Shown here: positions 53,686 to 62,401 of the stretch, piece by piece
How positions within the stretch are numbered: the first letter of the stretch is position 1
Layout: every line of letters begins with the position of its first letter
From: Arthrobotrys musiformis
Lineage: Eukaryota > Ascomycota > Orbiliomycetes > Orbiliales > Orbiliaceae
Length of the DNA stretch: 64,000 bases
Direction: 5' to 3'
Assembly (NCBI GenBank): GCA_036971715.1
Contig: JAVHJL010000004.1
Coordinates: forward strand, 3,596,001 to 3,660,000
Notes under the pieces: model-generated
The model's input: the letters and a program-made list of their open reading frames with translations, nothing else
Databases searched by the model: none
Told to the model about the DNA's origin: nothing
Made by a program: the position numbers and the translations under genes

Positions 53686-54534
53686 TTACTTAAACATATT
53701 CCACATCTTTGCGACCCTGAAACCTTCAGCAATTGTACCCACGCGAGCGTCAATACCGTACCCTTCTTGTTCCAACTTTCTGCACTGCTGCCAAAGTTCA
53801 TCAAGGGGGACGGTAAAACACTCTATGAACTCATTCTCTTCCAGATTTTGCACTGGATTCTTGTTCTCTTCCAGTGTCATATCAATTGTGAGGTGCACGA
53901 AGCTATATAAAAAACATTATCAATAAAAATGAGCATTTTGCAACTACTCACGCCTAACGAAGGAGGACTTACTTAAGATTCGTGTTACAAAACCCAGGAT
54001 CATTAAACATCAAAGCACTGACACTACCGCCATCATCGCCTTGCGCTAGGGTACCGACATACCCCGTCTCTTCTTTCAATTCTCTAATGGCACATTCTTC
54101 GGGTGTCTCGCCGGCATCGATCAGTCCAGCCGGCACCTCAATGCAAACTTTGTCAATTGGTGGGCGGTACTGTTTCTGAAGCAGGATCGATGGCTTCTGG
54201 CCAGGATTGTTTAGAACGGCAATGATACCCACGCCGTCGGATTCAGAATCCTTGGGTCTCGTGAGCCGTTCGGAAGATTCCCAAGTTCGTGGCGTGGAGT
54301 TTGGGTCGTTGTAGGAGATCCTGTGGGGGGTGTTAGCGGGGGTGGTACGGAATTGTTTTCATCGCACAGCTGGGGCTTCCTTTGTTGGAAGAGCTTGAGG
54401 GGTCCCACGATGGGGCCAGGCGGGATTCATTGAGGGGCACTGTCTTCATACTTGACCAGTCTGACCCATCTGGCGTCAGTAGTGTTGAGGGGCTCGACCG
54501 AAGTTACGGTGCCTTTGATGTTTGGTTTCGACAT
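53686..54534 (-). CDS. Nudix hydrolase, ADP-ribose pyrophosphatase type (Ysa1-like)
   Basis: Three exons on the minus strand: 54534-54452, 54320-53973 and 53902-53686, giving 215 aa. Junctions are phase 2: ARWVRLVK|ISYNDPNS and FCNTNL(N)|FVHLTIDM. The Nudix box GLIDAGETPEECAIRELKEE-TG is complete (G-x5-E-x7-REL-x-EE-x-G). It is preceded by LQKQYRPPIDKVCIEVPAGL, as in the ADP-sugar pyrophosphatase family of yeast Ysa1, which splits ADP-ribose into AMP and ribose 5-phosphate. Upstream segments RTWESSERLTRPK and GVGIIAVLNN also fit that family. The protein is cytosolic-looking without a targeting peptide. Length is close to the family norm. Its role is removal of free ADP-ribose or related nucleotides (family knowledge); the exact substrate is not shown by the sequence. 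Confidence 0.92.
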
Positions 54535-56273
54535 CTTCTAGAATAAACAATATTGAGGCGGCCAGCGGCAGAGTCGAGTCGTAACAAGGTGTGGCGTGGA
54601 CTCGGTTCAGAAGCTCGAGGCCGGGTATGTTTCGCGTGGCAAGGGAAGCTGCAGCTTGAGCTCTGCGGCACCAAGCTCCGAACTAGGCACAGAAAAATGC
54701 AACAAACCGATTGCCAACTTTGCGTTAAACATAAACTTCACCAAAAACAGTCTATAAATATAAATTAGGTCAAATGTTTTGGCGAAGCCGGTACACATTT
54801 AAAAGACTTACGGTAAGGTTATAATTGGTGGAGGAAATATAACTGTTTAATCTTTGCCACAGGTATAGCCTGGTCGCATAGCCCCTCCGTCAGTTGTGCT
54901 GAGAGATCCTTTACGTGATATCGTGATGTCCAGCGCTCGAGGCGCACATGCATATGTTCCAACTTGCAGTTGCAACCTGCGCAAATCAAACTTATATAAA
55001 TTCGAAACAGGGGGGGACAAACAGCCTCGGAGTGCCTAGGAAGCCCATAGAAACAAAATTTTCATAGGGGTTTTATATCTCAATTCCCAATTTGGTCTGC
55101 GATGCAACTAAAGTTTTTTAAAAGCCACTTACCGCGCCATAACCTATACAACATACCTCGAGCCACAGAATAGGGGCACGGCAATTCATTACCTTTTCAT
55201 ATCTTGTAACGTCAGTCCCACATAGAGAGGCACGTTAACGCCTTTTAACCAGATTTAAAAAAGGGTAATTATATCAGGCCGCAAATACATGTTTGTTATG
55301 CTTCACGCCAGAACCAATGCTGTTTGCAAAAGCATTGCCGCAGGCACAGTCCGCGAAGTATACAAATTTCACCGGCAAAGTAGCTATTCTGAAAGGTCTA
55401 GATCGTAATAAACACTTCGACCCAAGCCCCATTATAGTTAAGTGTTCCGTTTCATATGTGTAAAGGCGTATACTACCTAAGTCGCTTGATGAGCAGTATA
55501 TACTGGAGGAGCACTTATAATATAATTCGCGCCACAACAGTGAAACGTTAATTCCAGTCGCAATTACAGTGGGGGGGCTTAGTCTAGATTCAAAGAACAG
55601 CCAGGAATAGCGACTTTATAATCAAAATTCTGCGTTCAAACCTCATCTCGAGACCGGGTTCAAACCTACTGGGCGATTGCAACACAGGATTTATATCGCA
55701 ACTCTGTAGGAGTTATTTTGTTCTTTGCCCGAACAGCGTGATGATATCAAAAGCAACTTACTGAGAGTTTCATTTATGTTATTCAGTTTAAGTTAATTTT
55801 GCAGAGCTCTAGTGCATATACCAGGAAAGGTTCCAACGTTCTGGCATAGCACAACAACGCATTGAAGTCAGAGCATGTGTATGGGTTCCATCCTTATTTT
55901 AAAATTTCTGTTTATAGACCTACAGATTGAATAACAGCCCTCGACTCTACTTGGTCTCTGTGGGTATGAGAATTAGTATATAAAGAGGGCCTCCGGTCTA
56001 CCGTTGACAGTCCCTTTACACTTCTCAACCCATACAATAATCTCGTCTCAGAAGAATCATCTGCAGATATATATCATTTATGCATAGCAGTCTTCTATAT
56101 TAAAATTTACCACCTACATATACTTTCTTTCACTTGATAACTGTTACCCGCTCCCTCCCGAGTCTTAATCGGCGAGGGGCTTTGCTCTCTTCTCAATATT
56201 GAAGCCTTTTTCTTGGTTCTTTTTTATATAAATACAAATCTCTGAGGGAAAGCCTAACTCGCATCTCACAAGT
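54535..56273. other. AT-rich intergenic region
   Basis: No gene is supported in 1.7 kb. A TATATAAAG box at 55977-55985 and a second TATATAAATA at 56225-56234 precede the secreted gene at 56274. Two GTTCAAACCT direct copies lie near 55634 and 55660. Confidence 0.5.
55977..55985 (+). promoter_or_regulatory. TATA box (TATATAAAG)
   Basis: It is followed by a long C/T-rich leader to the ATG at 56274 (about 290 bp). A nearer TATATAAATA at 56225 is the alternative. Confidence 0.4.
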
Positions 56274-57284
56274 ATGAGAAGCAATTTCCTCTCACCCATT
56301 TCCACCCTCGTAGGGTTCTGGCTCCTCCTTGGCGCCTGTTTGGGCAGTGCTCTTCCACACGGATCTGGTCTTGTCCGCAGAGATGTCGAACCAGGAACGC
56401 TTCTGAAAGACTATTGGCAAATCGGAAGTCCAAGACCTACCTGCCGCGTCGGCCTCTACCAGCACATATTTTACTTCTCTAGGTGCCACTGGGAGGGGAT
56501 ACCGTTGAGTAATTCCGAACTCGAAGAAGATATACCCGCAAAGGACGGGGTATGCCGTAATTTTCAAGATCTCAATAAATGTTTAGGTAACAACCTATTG
56601 AGCATGGCAAGAGCTGTCCTTGCACAAGGGTATTGCAGATGTGAATTCTACAACGCCAACAATTGTCAGGGTGACCAGTGGACAATGCAAAATTCCATCT
56701 TCTTTACCATCAACGCCTCCAAGCGTTTGCCCAAGAGCTTCAGATGCTTTCACGATACCGGATTTTCTAAGTTCGAGAAATGCTCCCTCGGTCTCTCGAA
56801 GGATGGCACATTGCTCATCGAGGCCAACTCTGGAGGGACACCGGCTAACGGCGACGAACCAGCCCTACCGAATGTACGTCTAATACGCACCAAAGACTGG
56901 AATGGAGGTGAACTCCCAGCATACATGAACGAAAAGGCCATTTTTGAAAAGAACCAAATGGACCCGAAAACCGGGCAAGGCGACTGCAGGAAGTATGGCA
57001 AAGCTGAGGGCGGACTCCCCGTAAGGGGTTGGGCCAGCCAGGGGTGTACTTGTCACCTTTTCACAGACGATGCATGCAAAAAAAGAATTCTAACGGAGGG
57101 CGACGAAGGTCCCAGATTCAGGTACGAGTTTACAGAATTACAAGAACAAAAAATAAGAAGCTACCGATGTGACTTGCCCTGGGGGCTGGAGCTCTACGGA
57201 CCGGGCAGTAAACGAAGTGAATGGAAAGATTATGATTTTTATTTTAAAGAAGGCGGGGAAAAGGGGGGTATGTCTCCAAATTAG
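56274..57284 (+). CDS. Secreted 12-cysteine duplicated-module protein (copy 3, 336 aa)
   Basis: An intronless gene. It has a signal peptide (LVGFWLLLGACLGSA) and an early dibasic RR near residue 35 that could be a processing site. The cysteine skeleton agrees with the proteins at 36066 and 41963: first module PTCRVGLY, GVCRNFQDLNKCL, YCRCEFYNANNC and KSFRCF; second module EKCSLGLS, GDCRKYG, GCTCHLFTDDAC and RSYRCDLPWG. There is one extra Cys in NKCLG. The resemblance of TCRVGLY to KCSLGLS within the same protein is the clearest sign of internal duplication. It ends with a charged tail (FKEGGEKGGMSPN) and no GPI signal. Function is unknown; secretion is inferred from the leader. Confidence 0.87.
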   Translation: MRSNFLSPISTLVGFWLLLGACLGSALPHGSGLVRRDVEPGTLLKDYWQIGSPRPTCRVGLYQHIFYFSRCHWEGIPLSNSELEEDIPAKDGVCRNFQDLNKCLGNNLLSMARAVLAQGYCRCEFYNANNCQGDQWTMQNSIFFTINASKRLPKSFRCFHDTGFSKFEKCSLGLSKDGTLLIEANSGGTPANGDEPALPNVRLIRTKDWNGGELPAYMNEKAIFEKNQMDPKTGQGDCRKYGKAEGGLPVRGWASQGCTCHLFTDDACKKRILTEGDEGPRFRYEFTELQEQKIRSYRCDLPWGLELYGPGSKRSEWKDYDFYFKEGGEKGGMSPN

Positions 57285-57839
57285 CAAATCAAGCCAAATC
57301 CTGAATGGGAAGTCTAAAAGAGAGCTTCGGTCTGCAGGGTTGACAAAGATAGCAGAAAAGTCACATGCGATGCTTCGGCGAGCTAATTTACTACCAATAT
57401 AGAGTTCTGGTTGCGAGTTAACTCTTAAAATTTTGGTATTTAAACACCAGTTCTATTTGTTCGTACAGGTGCGCATACTTATGTTTTTTTGTCTGCTTTT
57501 AGTTACATTTGTACGTGCGTACTCGAGATTCTTCCCTTTCCTTTCTTGTTTTGGTTCCGTCTCGCCTCATTTGGATCTGATATTGCATTCCAGTCTTTAC
57601 CATCTACCAACCTACATGTTTTGTGCCGTCTTTCTAGTTCTGTATTTCTGTTTCTCGGAATAGTACTTTCCTGTTTGCCTTAAATTTACCTGTATGTACC
57701 TAAGTACTTATTACCTTCGAAATTTTACCTGTATGTACCGACTTGTTACCTTCGAAAAAACGCAAAAAAAAAAAAAGAAAAAAAATGAAACATGTGTTGC
57801 CGTGCGTGTCATTTCCGAGTATGGATATCCAAAAGTGGT
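57285..57839. other. Intergenic region upstream of U6
   Basis: No protein gene is seen. A-tracts (about 57756-57786) lie 85-115 bp upstream of the U6 RNA start. Confidence 0.5.
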
Positions 57840-57845
57840 TATATA
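57840..57845 (+). promoter_or_regulatory. TATA box of the U6 snRNA gene
   Basis: TATATA lies 25-30 bp upstream of the inferred RNA start at about 57870, the position expected for a Pol III U6 promoter. Confidence 0.75.
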
Positions 57846-57869
57846 CAACAAACTGTAGTTTGAATTTTT

Positions 57870-58040
57870 GACCTTCGGGTCACATGGTCAATTTGAAAGT
57901 AGGTTTTTCTCCCTGCCAAAAGAACTCGCGTTCGAACCCGATCACTAACGTTCTTTCTTTCAAACAGCGATACAGAGAAGATTAGCATGGCCCCTGCACT
58001 AAGGATGACACGCTTCAACAAAGAGTAGCTAAAAGTTTTT
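57870..58040 (+). ncRNA. U6 spliceosomal snRNA gene with an intron
   Basis: Exon 1 (57870-57898) has the 5' stem-loop GACC-TTCG-GGTC and then CACATGGTCAATTTGAAA, close to yeast U6. A 69-nt GT-AG intron follows (57899-57967; donor GTAGGT, branch CACTAAC at 57943-57949, acceptor ACAG). Exon 2 begins CGATACAGAGAAG with the invariant ACAGAGA box (57972-57978), then GATTAGCATGGCCCCTGCAC, AAGGATGACACGC and CAACAAAGAG. A T7 run (58036-58042) is the Pol III terminator. Inside the intron, GTTCGAACCC at 57930-57939 fits the Pol III B box. U6 pairs with U4 and then with U2 and the 5' splice site at the heart of the spliceosome. Introns in U6 are known from several fungi, including Schizosaccharomyces pombe. 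Confidence 0.94.
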
Positions 58041-58617
58041 TTGCACTTTTTTACTCTGGAAAAGTAAATTCGCCATTTGTATTCTCACCTTATTTTATAT
58101 TAATTATTAAATAATCTCAGCGGACTTTTTTCCTCCCCCATTCTCCAATGCTCAAAGTTCAATGTCGGCCGCCTCAACACAAACACCAACACATTTTATC
58201 GGCTCGAGGCAGGCACAACACATTCAGCACCTCACCCTTCGATAAGCATCAGGCGATGTAGGGTGCCGGCTCAGAGGTATCGCATATCTTAGATACGATT
58301 TTAGTTCCTTGATTAGCAGCATGGGCTATTAGGCTTCCCTTGGCTTCGTGCCCTCCTATATTATGTACCTACAACTGTAATATCACAGCTCGTAGTACCA
58401 CATCACACTTCAAGAGAAACCGTATATTATCGCGACCTGCCTCGGTTTTAAGTATTGCAATCGACATCATATCACGGTGAAGTGCATACCTCGACGCGCT
58501 CTTGGCGAAGCTCGGGCCTCATTTAGCGCTAGTCTCGAGTCCCATTGCAAACTCCCTAATGTTCATCCGATCTTTTCGACCTCACTCTCCTCATCAAACC
58601 CATTCAGACCCCCATTC
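58041..58617. other. Intergenic region between U6 and the MscL gene
   Basis: Flanking sequence and the probable leader of the next gene. No additional gene is seen. Confidence 0.5.
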
Positions 58618-59548
58618 ATGATAAACATGCCGTCAAGCATAGATACAGAAAGTCTACCACTTATAAACCGTGGCCGGGATGCCGTCCGTAGAGTGTCATC
58701 CGTTTGGATCGGGTTTCGAGGTATGTACCACCGAGGCATGCGACATGTCGTCGAGCCCGGCCGTTATCTGTCATTGCAGTTGATCATGACTGATTGCTGA
58801 TGGTTAACGATACCCCATCACAGACTTTGCTCTCCGCGATAATGTCCTTGAGGTCGCCGTCGGTCTTATGTAAGTTAACCCCCGTCCTTGCCTTTATCTA
58901 ATTTTTGTAATTTTTGTATATCGGGTACATGCATAGAGTTCTCGCTGTATTGTCCACGAGCTATTGGCTTCGGGCCCCTGAAGCATGAAGCTCATGTCTT
59001 TGTGTTACGTCACTGTACTGTCCTGTACCACCTACTAACAATTCAACTCGATCAACACAGCGTCGCATCTGCATTTACATCCGTCGTCAATTCTCTCGTC
59101 GCAGATATCATCCTGCCACCGATATCTCTCATGTGGCAGCAGAGCCTTGCTGAAAACTTCATAGTCCTAAAGCAGGGCCATAACGTAACTGCTCACTACA
59201 ATACTTTCCAACAGGCGCAAGATGATGGAGCCATTACATGGAATTATGGGTATTTCCTCCCTTGAACTTTGCTATATATATATTGCATGGACCCAATTTC
59301 TAGTAGAACCAGAGCTAACGGATGGTATACGATGATATCACAGCCACTTCTTGGAGAAATTGATCCAATTCATGTTGCTTGGTGTTACGCTCTACGCTCT
59401 GGCTAAATTCTACGCCCTGTTCTCGAGCGAGGCGATTATCAAGTATCAGACTAAGTGTCCTGCTTGTAGAAAGGACATTTCGGCGAATGCGAAGAGATGT
59501 CCGTTTTGCACCAGCTGGCAGGATGGCAGTGATCTCAATACTCATTAG
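58618..59548 (+). CDS. MscL-type mechanosensitive channel with C-terminal zinc-ribbon-like tail
   Basis: Four exons: 58618-58720, 58824-58869, 59061-59249 and 59344-59548, giving 180 aa. Splicing joins FRG|DFALRDNVLEVAVGLI|VASAFTSVVNSLVADIILPP, the first TM helix and conserved start of MscL (compare the bacterial pattern FAxRGNVxDLAVGVIIGxAF). After a short extracellular loop (FKV-type replaced by NFIVLKQGHNVT), exon 4 gives the second helix (LEKLIQFMLLGVTLYALAKF). The protein ends with two CxxC pairs (TKCPACRK and RCPFCTSW), a zinc-ribbon-like tail typical of fungal homologues and absent from bacterial MscL. MscL channels release solutes on membrane stretch; the cellular membrane used in fungi is not evident here. 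The second ATG (codon 4) is an alternative start. Confidence 0.92.
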
Positions 59549-60221
59549 GACATAGATATTATATTGCTTTCTTAGCGATTTGAGCGGTACAAAGGGTTGG
59601 GGTATATGGAGTTATACATAGGCGTGGTTGTGGAATATCTATGCATGGTGGGCTGGATTTGGGGTTTTGGTCAAGTTGGCGCATTGCGGTAGATCAACGG
59701 TACCATGATATGCATTAGCGGAATTGTTCTTAGAGGAGTATATGTAGGTTAGCTTCGGGGAGTTCGGGGTGGCGGTTGATGCTGGACATCTAAACCTATA
59801 CCTTCCATCATGATATCAATAGAAACCTCGAGGCATCGAGTTCTGAGGAGAAAACCAGTCCGTGTTGCAGACCAAGCCCAGCATTATAGGCAACACATCA
59901 ATCCACCCCCATCCCAGCCCCTTCAATAGGTGACTTGCACACGCCTGGATTCTACACTTGCGCTTCCTTCACAGCATAGCATGTCCAGCTACACAATTTG
60001 AGTACTTGCAAACGCCCACCTCGCAACATGAATCGTCCGTCAGCAATATCGATGGCGATAGTCTTCAGGTTCTGCGAATTCAGCAACTGCCGCTAACAGC
60101 ACAACCTTACAAACATGCTCCTATATCCATAGACAGCCCAAAGAATCGTGGCAAATAGACACGCCATCGACCAAACAAACACTATAGCTCAATCTCCGAC
60201 CAGACACTTCAACCAAAGCAA
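59549..60221. other. Intergenic region
   Basis: I see nothing in this stretch apart from the 5' flank of the tRNA gene. Confidence 0.5.
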
Positions 60222-60319
60222 GCGTTTGTGGTTTAGTGGTAAAATTGATCGTTGCCATTCGCTGGGTCTTCCCAGTAAACTGACTCGATCAGCCCCGGGT
60301 TCGATTCCCGGCGGACGCA
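60222..60319 (+). tRNA. tRNA-Gly(GCC) with intron
   Basis: The cloverleaf is complete: acceptor arms GCGTTTG and CGGACGC pair (two G-U), the D arm is GTTTAGTGGTAAAAT, the anticodon stem GATCG pairs with CGATC, and the T arm is CCGGG-TTCGATT-CCCGG. The loop reads TTGCCA, anticodon GCC at 60253-60255, interrupted one base 3' of the anticodon by an intron of about 27 nt containing the hairpin CTGGG-TCTT-CCCAG. A T5 run at 60346-60350 is a likely Pol III terminator. CCA is not encoded, as usual in eukaryotes. Confidence 0.92.
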
Positions 60320-60941
60320 TCAACATAGACCTTCGGGTCTTCTCCTTTTTGCCAAAATTCTTTTTTAGCTCTCGTAGACACTTTCCTTTTTTGGAGGCGG
60401 GTTATTATAAAATACGACAGATTTCAACACATCTCCCTCTCTTTTCTTCAGTTCGTTGATCGAAGGATGCCACGGGCACAAATCAGAAGCAAGCGAAATA
60501 TCTTCGGAGCAAGGTGGAAACTATGAAGGTTATATACAAAGAACTTTATCTGGATACTGAGTTAGTATACTTAACGTATCGGTTTCTGAATTGATTATCG
60601 GCTCCCTATATAAAAATGACCATATATCGGTCCCTATCGCACTACCAACTTTGCTTTAAGATTGATGGGGTTCTTTTTTGATATATTTTTATTTTTAGTG
60701 GATATCATACAGGAATAGTGTTTCCGAACGCCGGTGGTAACAACAGAAAAGCTGTGTAAAAGACCCTACGTATTATATATGCACGTAGAGAGATATTATA
60801 ATTAATTAAACACAGCAAGTGAAAAGACCCTTAAACTCTCGTTAGGACTCTGGTATGTACTAGGAGTATATGTATCTTTAATCCTCTCTTTCTCTTTTTT
60901 TGAATGCTTATTTTTTTTTTATATTTATTTGAAAGGATATA
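60320..60941. other. Intergenic region
   Basis: This holds the tRNA terminator T runs (60346-60350 and 60361-60366) and AT-rich 3' flank of the minus-strand gene that ends at 60942. No gene is seen. Confidence 0.5.
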
Positions 60942-62401
60942 CTATTCAGAAGCTTTCCTCTCGCCGCTTGGCGGGGACTTGCTACGAGTCCTGTTGGCCG
61001 TGCTATACTTAATCGCAGCCGCCTGCTGCGCAATAATAGCGTTATTCCACGAGGTATTCCCCGCAGAAGTTCTAATCGGGGCCGGAACCCGTTTTATCGA
61101 TCTATTCCTCCCACTACCCTTCGTGCTCCTCCTCGGCATCAACAACTGCCTTTGAGTCGCGGGTGAAAGGATCTTCTGGGGTGTCTCCGATCCATCTCCC
61201 TCATTTTCGTCATCGATAACAGTAAGCGTATCCATCCACTCGCTCTGCGCCGAATTTCTACGGTTCTCCGATCCTCGCCGGCTATTCTTCCTTCTAATGC
61301 TACCGGCGCTGGCGGTGGAGTTCATACGGAGGAGGGAGGCAGTATCCTGTACCGATACTGATCTTTTACGTCGTAGCGAGCCGCCGGGTTGGTAGCTGCC
61401 GTGGGGTTTTGATCTTTTTGGTGGGGAGTAGGGGAGTTCGGCTTCGCCGTAGGCAATGCTGGGCGGTTTGTATAACCGCGGTACGCGGATGTAGAAGTCG
61501 TCGTTCGGACTGGTTAAATCGGGACTTGTGACTGTGTGTTCATTCGGGGTGGGTGTTGGGGCTGTGTGGATTCTGCGGGATGGGGCTCTTTCTATGCCCG
61601 GGGAGTAGATTGATGGTGATACCGATGGCGGGGTTATGCTTCTTGAGCGTTGTTGTTGGTAGTAGGAGGAGCTGGGCACGGGGAGGTATGTATCTGCGAA
61701 ATCGGTGGCGGCCTCGCTGTTATTCCTGTGTCTTGCTTGCTGGGGTGGTTGGAGTTTTGGGGATTTTTGGCCAATGTTGAATTCGGTGGGGACGTTGCTG
61801 AATTCGCTGTGGACCGAGCCTTGTCTTTCGCGGGAGGGGTGGGGTCTTGCTGCCGCCCCTAATGCTAGTTGGGAGGGGTGCGGTCGAGGGGTGTTATTGC
61901 TGGTTGGTCGAGATGCTGCCGCTACCGGGGGCATTAAGCTCGCGGTACGGTTGTATTCTTCTTGATGATCCTCATTATCTTGAGGTCTTACGGGCCCGCT
62001 TATGGGCAACCGTGTGGCGTCCCGTGGGAGAGTCGGGAGACTATTTGATATCTCCCATTTCTTTTCGTTTATTGCAGGCTCCTCGATGTTTTTGCTCATG
62101 CCCCTTGAATCGTAGAATTTCTGCTGTTTTCTGTTGATTTTATAAAAGTTATTTGTTAGTATTTGTGTCATAAACAAAATTTTATGTGCATTATATGCAT
62201 CTTAGAGGAGGGGGGTCCGGGCGTTCCTACCTCCTTCTCGCCCAGAGGAAACGGCCAACGATCAAAAGGAGTGTGAGCAGCACTGCAAGGCCGCCAATTA
62301 GACTATCCGTATGTACTTGTTAGTAAATAGACACTAATCGGATTGAGAAAATTGACTACATACGCATATTTTGCCCCGACGGGCATATCCTCGAAAGCCA
62401 T
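60942..62401 (-). CDS. Single-pass membrane protein with long Ser/Arg-rich cytosolic tail (432 aa)
   Basis: Three exons on the minus strand: 62401-62364, 62302-62231 and 62130-60942. The introns have donors GTATGT and GTAGGA and TACTAAC/ACTAAC branch points. Exon 1 and the 72-nt exon 2 supply MAFEDMPVGAKY and one hydrophobic helix (LIGGLAVLLTLLLIVGRFLW) followed by ARRRKQQKFYDSRG, so the protein is a type-III-like anchor with a basic stop-transfer. The rest (about 60-432) is disordered and rich in Ser, Pro and Arg, with many basic-directed phosphosite-like motifs (RRKRSVSV, RRKNSRRGS, RRSTKGSG). I know no family. A tethered regulatory tail under kinase control would be inference. The gene model depends on two small exons, but both restore frame exactly. 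Confidence 0.75.

Noticed and set aside
58477..58800. 107-codon ORF overlapping the first exon of the MscL gene
   Set aside because: It reads through the donor GTATGT of intron 1 and its upstream part has no family match; the MscL frame begins at ATG 58618.
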